This document shows, in pieces, positions 1-7,354 of a stretch of 28,153 nucleotides of DNA. The stretch lies in contig JAEWCZ010000007.1 in the NCBI GenBank assembly GCA_023390335.1, positions 1 to 28,153 on the forward strand, written 5' to 3'. The number at the start of each line of letters is the position of its first letter. The first letter of the stretch is position 1. The notes beneath the pieces are model-generated. The model did not search any database, was not told the DNA's origin, and saw nothing but the letters and a program-made list of their open reading frames with translations. Made by a program: the position numbers and the translations under genes. This stretch comes from Bacillota bacterium. Its GTDB lineage: Bacteria; Bacillota; Clostridia; Acetivibrionales; DSM-1351.

Positions 1-2
1 AT

Positions 3-125
3 CCGGCTCTAGACAAGGACCAGATGGTTCAAATTCTCTTTAAGACCTGCTCCACAGCTAATGACGGAAGCAATATAATAAATCCGGCTGCATTCATTGA
101 TGCCGTTAAAAAAACTAAGAAGTAG
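3..125 (+). CDS. Partial 3' end of an unrecognised protein
   Basis: An open frame enters from the left edge and reads 40 codons to TAG at 123-125. The peptide is hydrophilic and protein-like (it contains DKDQMVQILFK and ends AVKKTKK) and has no stops. I do not recognise the family. The opposite strand also has a 60-codon frame (29-211) with a hydrophobic stretch and a plausible GGAG upstream of its ATG; I prefer the plus-strand reading because its composition looks more like a soluble protein, but this is a weak choice. The gene would lie outside the biosynthetic cluster. Confidence 0.35.
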   Translation, partial: PALDKDQMVQILFKTCSTANDGSNIINPAAFIDAVKKTKK

Positions 126-262
126 TATAACAACATCTGGCTTCTTTCAGATTCAATCTCACGATGGAAACCCTTGCCTTTGTCTTGGGGTTTCACGTTA
201 TCAGGATACATTATGGTCTTGCTCCTATTAGATTGCGCCCATGCCGTAAACTAAAAGGAATA

Positions 263-325
263 GTTGCAAAATGAAGCTCTGCGGTGTATGCGGCAATCAT
301 ACACCGCAGAGCTTCATTTTGCAAC
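263..325. terminator. Perfect 28-bp hairpin, probable bidirectional terminator
   Basis: Positions 263-290 are the exact reverse complement of 298-325, with a 7-nt loop (CGGCAAT). The core GAAGCTCTGCGGTGTATG is GC-rich, preceded by AAAAT and followed by ATTTT, so either strand would give a hairpin plus short U tract. It separates the plus-strand gene end at 125 from the minus-strand HTH remnant. A terminator is the simplest reading. A palindromic repeat element is possible if copies exist elsewhere. Confidence 0.6.
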
Positions 326-375
326 AGCCTACTGCCATATGTCTTATATACCAAACAAACAAATCCATCTGCAAT

Positions 376-594
376 TCAGCCAAAGGCTTCTAAAGTATCA
401 GGAATGTAATCTAAAATATCTCTAGGTTGGCAATTTAGTGCATTACATAGAGAAGTAACAGAATCCAAGGCGATGCTTTTCCCGTTTCGAATGTTTTGTG
501 GTGTTCCTTCGAACATGATTTTTCTTTTCAAATTTTTTATGTTGCCAAAGGTATACTTGTGCGGTGTATCAATTAGATACACACTGATATTCAT
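376..594 (-). pseudogene. Decayed Cro/C1-type (HTH_26-like) regulator
   Basis: The minus-strand frame ends in a stretch (NGKSIALDSVTSLCNALNC, then QPRDILDYIPD) that matches the second half of small HTH_26/YozG-type DNA-binding proteins, whose C-termini typically read LCxALxCQPxDILEYIPD. The first 40 residues do not look like the expected first two helices, so the gene appears frameshifted or rearranged in its N-terminal half. Family members are about 65-75 aa, so length alone would fit an intact gene. It lies on the strand opposite to the cluster. I cannot say whether the remnant still binds DNA. Confidence 0.5.
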
Positions 595-720
595 GTATAA
601 CTTGCTTAAAATTTTAATACAGTAAAGGTAAAGAAATTCCGGTCAGTATATGAAGAAAATATCTTTTCATATTAAGATGCGGGAAATATCATTGAAAGAG
701 GAAAACTAAGAAGAGAATTG

Positions 721-787
721 AAATGTAAGATTTCTTCACTTAAAATGTAAAATTTTTTCACCTATAAATGTTAAATTTTTTCACCTA
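721..787. repeat. Three 22-bp direct repeats upstream of a promoter
   Basis: Copies lie at 721-742, 743-764 and 766-787. Each begins AAATGT and ends TTCACCTA or TTCACTTA around an A/T core. Copies 2 and 3 differ at one position; copy 1 differs from copy 2 at three. The period (22-23 bp) is close to two helical turns, and the array ends 5 bp before a -35-like hexamer, as activator-binding arrays do. An alternative is the repeated terminal region of a lost IS21-type element. Confidence 0.55.
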
Positions 788-792
788 TGATA

Positions 793-821
793 TTGCAAAA
801 TAGATAAAATTGTGATATTAT
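793..821 (+). promoter_or_regulatory. Candidate sigma-A promoter with extended -10
   Basis: TTGCAA (793-798) and TATTAT (816-821) are separated by 17 bp, and TG at 813-814 gives an extended -10. It sits directly after the 22-bp repeats and before the dyad at 839-868. It originally may have driven the now-broken nitroreductase gene. No terminator is visible between it and rsgA, so transcripts could run into the cluster. Confidence 0.4.
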
Positions 822-838
822 TACATAAACTTACAAAA

Positions 839-868
839 ATGTATAGTTTTGGAAGAATGTCTATACAT
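839..868. promoter_or_regulatory. Operator-like 8-bp dyad
   Basis: ATGTATAG (839-846) is inverted as CTATACAT (861-868) with a 14-nt spacer, giving a 22-bp centre-to-centre spacing. It lies just downstream of the -10 at 816-821, a position typical of repressor operators or of a 5' leader hairpin. No T tract follows, so a terminator is unlikely. The binding protein, if any, is unknown. Confidence 0.35.
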
Positions 869-960
869 ATTAGTGGCTTATACAAAAAAGTAAAAAGTAG
901 CAAAATAATCGTGGGCAATCAAGAGAAGTATGATCAGATAATCTGGGAAAGGAGAATCAT

Positions 961-1274
961 TTGGATAATGTTTTAACATTCATAAAAAGCAGAAGGAGCA
1001 CCAGAAAATATAAAGATAAATCAGTAGAAAAAGAGCTCTTAGACTAGATTTTAGAGGCAGGAAAATTGCACCAAGTGGAGGTGATGCTCATACAACACAT
1101 TTCTTTATAGCACAAGACAAGGCGGTTCTAGACAAGTTGGTTGAGCTTACACAACAGGAGTTTTCGAAGCTGGAGTTGAAACCGAACACTTATAAATTCG
1201 TCGAGAGTTCGGTCATTGCTTACAAACGTGGAGGCGATGTGTTTAATTATAATGCCCCATAATTGATCATGTTT
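961..1274 (+). pseudogene. Broken nitroreductase-family gene
   Basis: An AAAGGAG at 948-954 precedes a TTG at 961, from which the frame reads DNVLTFIKSRRSTRKYKDKS, typical of the nitroreductase N-terminus (the RRSxRxY FMN-binding motif). An in-frame TAG follows LLD, and a one-base frame change then restores the family pattern: ILEAGK, IAPSGGDAHTTHFFI, then LDKLVELTQQEFSKLE and FNYNAP, broken by TAA at 1260-1262. The C-terminal half, including the rest of the FMN site, is missing. With a stop, a frameshift and truncation, this is a clear pseudogene. It lies about 50 bp upstream of rsgA. Confidence 0.75.
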
Positions 1275-1320
1275 TTAGATTGTTGTGTAAAATAAGCAAG
1301 AAAGCTGGGAGATTGGGCGG

Positions 1321-2400
1321 ATGTCGAAGCAAGATTTGTTAATCAAGTATGGGTATGACATTTATAAAGCAAACAATATGGAAATAGAGAACTTGCCTAT
1401 TGAAAAAATTGGCCGGGTAATAGCGTGTCATAAAAATTTTTATGATGTAGTTATGAAAGAAAACATAGTGCTGGCACAAGTGGCAGGAAAATATAGAAAT
1501 AATTTAGAAGAGGAAGGCGGATATCCTGTTGTCGGTGATTTTGTGGCAGTCAATTCTGCAAGTTCAGATTTTGCATTAATTGAAAGTACACTGACTAGAA
1601 CCACAGTTTTTTACAGAAAAGATATATGGAACAAATCCGGAATGCAAATTTTGGCAGCAAACTTTGATTGTATTTTAATTTGCTCTTCCTTAAATAAGGA
1701 TTTTTCTCTCAAGCGAATTGAACGTTATGTGGCATTATCAATCAATAGTGGTGCCAAGGTATTTATCGTTCTTACGAAATCCGATTTGTGCAGTGATTAT
1801 GAAAATAAAGTAAAGATGTGTGAGGAATATTTTCCAAACCAAAATATACAAGTAATAGCGATTTCAGTTGTTAGTGGAATGGGAATTGATATGATAAGAG
1901 AAATATTTTCGGATGGTTCTGCCGCCTTATTGCTAGGTTCTTCCGGTGTAGGGAAGTCAAGCTTAGTCAATCTGTTAAGTGGAAAGCAGGTGATGGATAT
2001 TGGATCTATACGAGAAGACGATGATAAAGGAAAACATACAACTGTTGTACGACAGATGATATGTTTAGATCAAGGGATTATCATTGATACCCCTGGATTA
2101 AGGGAAGTGGGGATAGTATGTGTGGATGATTCCGTTGACACCCTTTTTAGTGACATAAAAGAGTTAGAGCTAAAATGTAAGTATAGTGATTGCAAACATG
2201 TAAGAAGGGATGGCTGTGCAGTGCTGGCAGCAATAGAAAATGGAACACTTTCTAGATCAAGGTATGCTAATTATCTGAAAATGCAATATGAGAACCGGTT
2301 ATTAAATGATAGAGGTGGTTATCTTTTGAATAAGTGGCAAAGATCGAAACAACGTTCAAAAGATTTGAGGGAAATCAGAAAAAGAAGGAAAAAAAAGTAG
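1321..2400 (+). CDS. rsgA: Ribosome small-subunit-dependent GTPase A (RsgA/YloQ family)
   Basis: A circularly permuted GTPase that in the known family acts in late 30S subunit maturation. The order is an N-terminal OB-fold (about residues 25-100, including YPVVGDFVAV), then G4 TKSD (152-155), G1 GSSGVGKSS (206-214), G3 DTPG (256-259), then a zinc knuckle with C286, C291, H293 and C299, and a very basic tail ending KKRRKKK-like. Length (359 aa) exceeds the roughly 295 aa housekeeping form and resembles the longer paralogues common in clostridia, so this may be a second copy (inference). The ribosome binding site is weak (GGGAG about 10 nt upstream). The stop codon abuts the ATG of the next gene, implying translational coupling with the PHP protein. 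Confidence 0.9.
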   Translation: MSKQDLLIKYGYDIYKANNMEIENLPIEKIGRVIACHKNFYDVVMKENIVLAQVAGKYRNNLEEEGGYPVVGDFVAVNSASSDFALIESTLTRTTVFYRKDIWNKSGMQILAANFDCILICSSLNKDFSLKRIERYVALSINSGAKVFIVLTKSDLCSDYENKVKMCEEYFPNQNIQVIAISVVSGMGIDMIREIFSDGSAALLLGSSGVGKSSLVNLLSGKQVMDIGSIREDDDKGKHTTVVRQMICLDQGIIIDTPGLREVGIVCVDDSVDTLFSDIKELELKCKYSDCKHVRRDGCAVLAAIENGTLSRSRYANYLKMQYENRLLNDRGGYLLNKWQRSKQRSKDLREIRKRRKKK

Positions 2401-3180
2401 ATGGACGAGTTTGTTGATTATCATATACATTCTAAGTATTCAGATGGAGAGTTACTCCCGCAGGAAATTATCAATTATATGAGAGGAAGAAGAGCTAGAT
2501 GTATATCTATCACTGATCATAATACGATTAAGGGTTATTCTAATAAGTTAGATTTAAGCGGAATAAGATTAATTTCCGGTGTTGAAGCTGATGTAAACTT
2601 TGGTCATAGAGTTCAATTACTGTGCTATGATTTTGATATTAATGATCAAAGAATTAATGAGAGATTTGATTATATTCAATTACAAAGAAATAGAAATAGC
2701 ATAAATCTTATTAAAAAAATGAATAAAGTTGGAATTAATGTAGAGAATGACAGTGACATATATGAGTATATCAATGATTTTGACCGTATATGTAAAATAA
2801 TAAAAGAAAGTGGCTTTGGAGATTCTGTTACAGAGGTAAAAAATAAGTATTTTTTGCCAGGAGGGGCTTTCTATTTTGATATACCGGTATTAGATACACA
2901 TGAATGTATACAGATGTTTCAGAATGCTGGTGGCAAAGTTGTATTAGCTCATCCAGGCAGAATATCATATGACATGGAGGTAATTGATCCTATAGTTCAG
3001 AAGCTTCTTGAATACGGGCTTGATGGAATTGAGTGTTATCATCCAGACCATGATGATAGATTTACCAAAAAAATAGTAAAGTTAACAAAAGATAATAAAC
3101 TTCTTATTACTGGAGGAAGCGATATGCATGCAAGAAAAACGGATTATTATGTCAATGAAAAGAATGTTTATTTATTTTAA
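2401..3180 (+). CDS. PHP-domain metallophosphoesterase (TrpH/YciV-like)
   Basis: A PHP-superfamily metal-dependent phosphoesterase. Visible ligands are H8 and H10 with D15 (DYHIHSKYSDG), D39-H40 (TDHNT), E62 (GVEAD), H69, H184 (LAHPGR), H214 (ECYHPDH), and D241 and H243 (GGSDMH), covering the full PHP metal site. Family members such as TrpH/RNase AM act on nucleoside 3',5'-bisphosphates or short RNA; others are histidinol phosphatases, and the exact substrate here is not readable. The ATG directly follows the rsgA stop, and the AAGAAGG-rich end of rsgA serves as its ribosome binding site. It could be housekeeping, or a phosphatase for a cluster intermediate. Confidence 0.85.
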   Translation: MDEFVDYHIHSKYSDGELLPQEIINYMRGRRARCISITDHNTIKGYSNKLDLSGIRLISGVEADVNFGHRVQLLCYDFDINDQRINERFDYIQLQRNRNSINLIKKMNKVGINVENDSDIYEYINDFDRICKIIKESGFGDSVTEVKNKYFLPGGAFYFDIPVLDTHECIQMFQNAGGKVVLAHPGRISYDMEVIDPIVQKLLEYGLDGIECYHPDHDDRFTKKIVKLTKDNKLLITGGSDMHARKTDYYVNEKNVYLF

Positions 3181-3230
3181 ATAAAATTATTTCAACTGTG
3201 CCGATAGCAAGTTGAAGAATGGAGAGTGTT

Positions 3231-3911
3231 ATGTTTAAAGCATTAATGTACCATTATGTGGATGATAATATTCAAAATCCAATGTGTGTTTCAAAAAAAA
3301 AATTTACAGATCAAATAATTTTTTTGAAAAGTGAAGGATATAAATTTTTAAGCCTTAAAGAAGTTGAAGATATTGTGCTTCATAATAAGCCATGTGAAAA
3401 ATCTATTGTTATTACATTTGATGATGGATATAAAAACACTTTTCAGGAGGTTTTGCCCATATTAATAGAATATAAAGTTAAGGCTACAGTTTCCTTATGC
3501 AGCAGCTATCTGCATGAAGAAACATGTGAAAAGCCTACAATTCACCTTAGCCAGGAATTTGGAAATGTTGAAGATGTGGAAAAATGGATCGTAGAAGGCA
3601 ATGATATAGCAGGACATTCATACGACCATAAGAAACTGTCGCATTTAACGAATGAAGAAATTGAGTATGAAGTGAACTACGATTACAAGATTTTGGCGGA
3701 AACGTTTAAACAAGATATTAATTGCTTTTTTTACCCATTTGGTTCGGTGAATGCATTTGTTGAAAAAGTTGTTTCAGCAAAGTATAAATTTGCATTTGTA
3801 ACGGATGAAGGAGGAAGACCTACCTATGAAAATCGTTATCGAATACATAGAATATGTGTAAGGCCAGAATGGAGTGTTGATGATTTGAGAAGTGCATTAA
3901 ACAGAGAATAA
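3231..3911 (+). CDS. NodB-type polysaccharide deacetylase (CE4)
   Basis: A carbohydrate esterase family 4 protein that hydrolyses N- or O-acetyl groups from sugars. Numbered from the upstream ATG at 3219, motif 1 TFDDGY has D68 and D69, motif 2 GHSYDH has H133 and H137, and motif 3 FYPFG lies at 171-175, so base and metal ligands are present. I start at ATG 3231 because GGAGAG (3221-3226) lies 5 nt upstream and the product then begins MFKALMYHYVDD, as in close relatives; 3219 is the alternative. There is no signal peptide, so it should act in the cytoplasm, fitting a biosynthetic role (deacetylating an N-acetylhexosamine intermediate) better than wall modification. It precedes two glycosyltransferases. 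Confidence 0.85.
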   Translation: MFKALMYHYVDDNIQNPMCVSKKKFTDQIIFLKSEGYKFLSLKEVEDIVLHNKPCEKSIVITFDDGYKNTFQEVLPILIEYKVKATVSLCSSYLHEETCEKPTIHLSQEFGNVEDVEKWIVEGNDIAGHSYDHKKLSHLTNEEIEYEVNYDYKILAETFKQDINCFFYPFGSVNAFVEKVVSAKYKFAFVTDEGGRPTYENRYRIHRICVRPEWSVDDLRSALNRE

Positions 3912-3959
3912 TTATAAACTACATAATTACATAGAATGGAATATTAGGAGATGAGGCAT

Positions 3960-5117
3960 ATGAGAATCGTAATGTACTGGCATAATGGAAGAAGTTTAGG
4001 GCATACTGCAGAGGTGGCAAAGATTACGCATGCAATTGAGAAGGACATGCCGGAGGATTTTCTTGTAGGAATGACAGGGGCATATAAGGGACTGGATATG
4101 CTTTCAAATAAAATGGATGTTGTTAAACTTCCGGGGTTCGCCAACTTTGATAAATTATCGGGATGGAACTATACTGGCAGACAGGGAATGGAACCGAAAG
4201 AATTGTTTCAATGCAGAACTGAATTAATGGAATGTTTTATGAAAAATTATGAACCGGATATATTCATGGTAAATCATGTTCCGTATGGATTATACAATGA
4301 ATTAGAACCAACACTTAATCTCACGAAAAAAGGAAAACGGTTTTTAACATTGCGGGGAATTTTATTTGATAGAGAAAAAACAAATCGCGAGTATTTTAAG
4401 GGAGAGGTAGCGAAGTGGATTGCAGATAAATATGATGCCCTTTTTGTACATATAGATCCTAATATTTTTTCACTGGAGGAGAATTATGATATTCCAACTG
4501 AGCTGCTAGACAGAATTCAATATACTGGTTATTTATCCTGTATGAGTAATATGTCAGTAAATGAAGCAAGAGATTTATTAGGTGTTGATCAAGATAAGCG
4601 TATTATCGTCTCTAGTATGGGGGGAGGACAAGGTGCTATTGATATATGGACAAGCATATTGAACGGATTGAAAAAAAATAGTGAGTATTATGATGAGGCA
4701 TATATTATAACGGGACCATATCTGGAAAGCGAAGATTTTATTAAGCTAAAAGAATTAGAGCACGAAGTCAAGGGAGTTCATGTCATTAGGTATGTAAATA
4801 ATATGCAAACCTGGATGAGTGCGAGTGATTTATTTATCGGAGCCGCTGGTTCTAATATGATTGGAGAGGTATTAGCAACAAGCTGTAATGCTATACTTAT
4901 ACCAAGACAAGTAAGAGAAGTAGAACAACATGTTCACTCAAAAATACTATCAGATAAAGGTATCATTAGGATGTGTGAATTGCAAGATGTCTTGGAGGGG
5001 AAAATAAACAGAGTCATATATGAAGGATTGACGGAACCAATAAAAAAGAAAAGTGGTATTTTGATGAATGGGTCAGACAGATACTGTGGCTTGTTGAAAA
5101 AATGGTATATGAAGTAA
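3960..5117 (+). CDS. GT-B glycosyltransferase, MurG/COG4671-like
   Basis: A cytosolic GT-B glycosyltransferase that would move a sugar from a nucleotide donor onto a small acceptor or lipid. The N-terminal half has the glycine/histidine loop of MurG-like enzymes (GRSLGHTAEVAK, about residues 10-21). The C-terminal half has SSMGGGQGA (218-226), a GP after a beta strand (TGP 251-253) and the donor-site helix IGAAGSNMIGEVLA (293-306) followed by ILIPR. The start is ATG 3960: AGGAG at 3946-3950 gives a 9-nt spacing, while ATG 3951 would touch it. Donor and acceptor cannot be read. It is 13 nt upstream of a second glycosyltransferase. Confidence 0.8.
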   Translation: MRIVMYWHNGRSLGHTAEVAKITHAIEKDMPEDFLVGMTGAYKGLDMLSNKMDVVKLPGFANFDKLSGWNYTGRQGMEPKELFQCRTELMECFMKNYEPDIFMVNHVPYGLYNELEPTLNLTKKGKRFLTLRGILFDREKTNREYFKGEVAKWIADKYDALFVHIDPNIFSLEENYDIPTELLDRIQYTGYLSCMSNMSVNEARDLLGVDQDKRIIVSSMGGGQGAIDIWTSILNGLKKNSEYYDEAYIITGPYLESEDFIKLKELEHEVKGVHVIRYVNNMQTWMSASDLFIGAAGSNMIGEVLATSCNAILIPRQVREVEQHVHSKILSDKGIIRMCELQDVLEGKINRVIYEGLTEPIKKKSGILMNGSDRYCGLLKKWYMK

Positions 5118-5130
5118 AGAGGTGATTTTG

Positions 5131-6192
5131 GTGAATATTACCTTAGTGGTAAGATATTTTACAATAGGGGGATTAGAAAGAGTTGTATCTTCTTTAGCAA
5201 ATGGTTATGTGAGTAGAGGGTACAATGTAAAAATTGTAGTATTGTCAAAAGGAAAAAGAAATTCTTTAATTACAGAAATAGATCCCAAAGTGGAAGTTGT
5301 ATTTCTGAAGGACAAAATATGGAATAAAATTAGCCAATTAAGAAATGAGACAAAGAATAGTCTGGTGCATATACATTTTGGCGATGGCAGGATACATCCT
5401 ATTATAAGACTTGGGTTGATTGGCAGAAAAATCGTCATAACATGTCATAGTGTTTATTCTCATAAACGGAATACTTTATTAAATCTTTTTGATTATTTAT
5501 TTTCCTTTCAGGCAAAAAAGATTATTGCCGTATCAGCGGCAGTAAAAGACTTTTGCGTAAATGAAGTACATATGAAAGAGGATAAAGTATGTGTAATCAG
5601 GAATGGTATAGAATGTAATGAAGATATAATCGAGAGAGAAAAAGGAGAAGTTCTAAAAATAGTTTCATTGGCAAGTTTATATCCCCATAAAAACCACATA
5701 TATTTAATCAAAGCATTAGCAGCTTTTAAGAGTGTGTGCGATATTCCTTTTAAATTATATATGATTGGCGACGGTCCATGTATGTCAGATTTATACCTGG
5801 AATCTTTAAAACTTGGATTAAAGGATAATATCATATGGTATGGTGCTATATGGCAAAAGGATTTGGTTCGGAGTATTGTGAAAGCAGCAGATGTATTTGT
5901 ATCAGCAAGTGAGTATGAGGGATTTCCGATATCGATATTAGAAGGTTTGGTTTATGGATTGCCAATGGTATTATCGAATATTCCACCGCATATAGAGATT
6001 TGTGGAGAGGGAGCATTATATTTTGATTTTGATGAAAATTATTGTTCTTTTATAGATAAAATGAAACAATTTTACAACGAAGATGGATGTGCAAAGAAAA
6101 TGTCAGCCTATTCTTATGAAAGGTGTAAAGAATATAATATGGCAAAAACAATAGATCAGTATCTTGGCATGTATGAAGAAGTCATTGGTTAA
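5131..6192 (+). CDS. Family 4 glycosyltransferase
   Basis: A GT4 retaining glycosyltransferase of GT-B fold. It has the N-terminal acceptor-side loop FTIGGLERVV, a central ASLYPHKNH (usually GRL.. .KN), MIGDGP, and the donor-binding E-x7-E element in SEYEGFPISILEGL followed by YGLPMVLSNIP. The start is read as GTG 5131, because AGAGGTG (5118-5124) lies 6 nt upstream; GTG 5122 would sit inside that ribosome binding site. No transmembrane segment is evident. The spacing (13 nt after the previous gene and 15 nt before the dehydrogenase) suggests one transcript. The sugar transferred is unknown. Confidence 0.85.
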   Translation: MNITLVVRYFTIGGLERVVSSLANGYVSRGYNVKIVVLSKGKRNSLITEIDPKVEVVFLKDKIWNKISQLRNETKNSLVHIHFGDGRIHPIIRLGLIGRKIVITCHSVYSHKRNTLLNLFDYLFSFQAKKIIAVSAAVKDFCVNEVHMKEDKVCVIRNGIECNEDIIEREKGEVLKIVSLASLYPHKNHIYLIKALAAFKSVCDIPFKLYMIGDGPCMSDLYLESLKLGLKDNIIWYGAIWQKDLVRSIVKAADVFVSASEYEGFPISILEGLVYGLPMVLSNIPPHIEICGEGALYFDFDENYCSFIDKMKQFYNEDGCAKKMSAYSYERCKEYNMAKTIDQYLGMYEEVIG

Positions 6193-6207
6193 AAATGGTG
6201 AGCAATT

Positions 6208-7242
6208 ATGGAATTAAATATAATATCGCAAGCAGCAATGTATAATGGTGCAGGACAGAAAATTACTTATGAAGACATAAAATTGACAGTGGGAGAAAAT
6301 GATATCCTGATTCGTGTAAAAGCTTCAATGTTTGGAAAAGCACTACATAGGGCGTTAGTATATGGGCATCCGAAAATTAGACCCAATACTGTGTTGGGGA
6401 CTTTATTTACTGGAGAAGTAATTAATGATAATAAATTTTTTCCAAAGAAAACGAGAGTAGTTGTGAATCCACATAAGCCATGTGGTAAATGCATCAATTG
6501 CATGAATGGAAAAGAAAACTTATGTACAAACACGATTAAGATTAATCCGGGCGGGATATCAGAGTATGTGTTGATTGATGAGAGAAATGCTGATAGTATA
6601 GTAGCTTTAGATGATGGAATACCATACGAAGAGGCGGTCTTAACGGAAATTGCAGCTTGTGTTCTAGAGTCTGCTCATAAGACTGAGATTCGAGAGGCGG
6701 ATTATGTTTTGATTGCAGGTTCTGGATTAACAGCTTTTATACATGCTCAAATATTAAAAAGCATGGGGGTTAAAAATATTGATATATTATACAAAGATGA
6801 AAGCCGTAAAGCTATCATTGAAAGGATAGGTGCAACTGCGTTAAATTATGAATGGAGTAAGGAAGAGGTATTTTCACTAAAGAGAGAAGGAAATAAGAAC
6901 TTTGATGGATATAACATTATATTTGAAGTAGTTGGAAATGAAAATGTTTTAGAGAAAAGCCTGGATTTGGTAACTTCTAAGGGAAAGGTTATTCTTTTTG
7001 GAGGGTACCCAATAGGCAGCAGAATCAATGTCGATCTGAATTTCTTACATTATAAAGAGATTTCGTTAATAGGTACATATCATTTTAAAAATGAATACTT
7101 TGAAAAAGCCTTAATTATGATGAAGGAAAAACAGATCGACTTAAGCAAACTTATTACAAATCAGATATATTTTGAAGAACTGGAAAAAGCGGTTGAAGAA
7201 TTCAATAAAAAAGAATGCATTACACTTATAGTAAAATATTGA
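6208..7242 (+). CDS. Zinc-type medium-chain dehydrogenase lacking usual catalytic zinc ligands
   Basis: A medium-chain dehydrogenase/reductase of the sorbitol/threonine dehydrogenase type. The structural zinc lobe is intact: C92, C95, C98 and C106 (PCGKCINCMNGKENLC). A Rossmann domain starts near 167 (VLIAGSGLTAF), and GKVILFGG is typical of the fold. The catalytic zinc site looks altered: the usual Cys of the KxCGICGTD region is replaced in KASMFGKAL (38-46), and the usual GHE reads GTL (64-66); only the later glutamate E147 remains. In known aminoglycoside clusters a related dehydrogenase oxidises the 2-deoxy-scyllo-inosamine ring, so a cyclitol or sugar alcohol substrate is plausible here. 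Whether it still catalyses redox is open. Confidence 0.8.
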   Translation: MELNIISQAAMYNGAGQKITYEDIKLTVGENDILIRVKASMFGKALHRALVYGHPKIRPNTVLGTLFTGEVINDNKFFPKKTRVVVNPHKPCGKCINCMNGKENLCTNTIKINPGGISEYVLIDERNADSIVALDDGIPYEEAVLTEIAACVLESAHKTEIREADYVLIAGSGLTAFIHAQILKSMGVKNIDILYKDESRKAIIERIGATALNYEWSKEEVFSLKREGNKNFDGYNIIFEVVGNENVLEKSLDLVTSKGKVILFGGYPIGSRINVDLNFLHYKEISLIGTYHFKNEYFEKALIMMKEKQIDLSKLITNQIYFEELEKAVEEFNKKECITLIVKY

Positions 7243-7354
7243 GTTAAACAAAATAACGAATAGCATATATGGGTATTGTTGAATATAAATGTTATGTGTG
7301 TTGATATAAGGCTGTGCTTCAGGATAAAATTGTAATACATGGAGGTGGATTTCT

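Noticed and set aside
29..211. Minus-strand 60-aa ORF with a hydrophobic stretch
   Set aside because: It overlaps a plus-strand frame that looks more like a real protein end; no family is recognised. I kept only the plus-strand partial gene, with low confidence.
721..787. Possible short CRISPR array
   Set aside because: The three copies are adjacent without unique spacers and are only 22 bp long.
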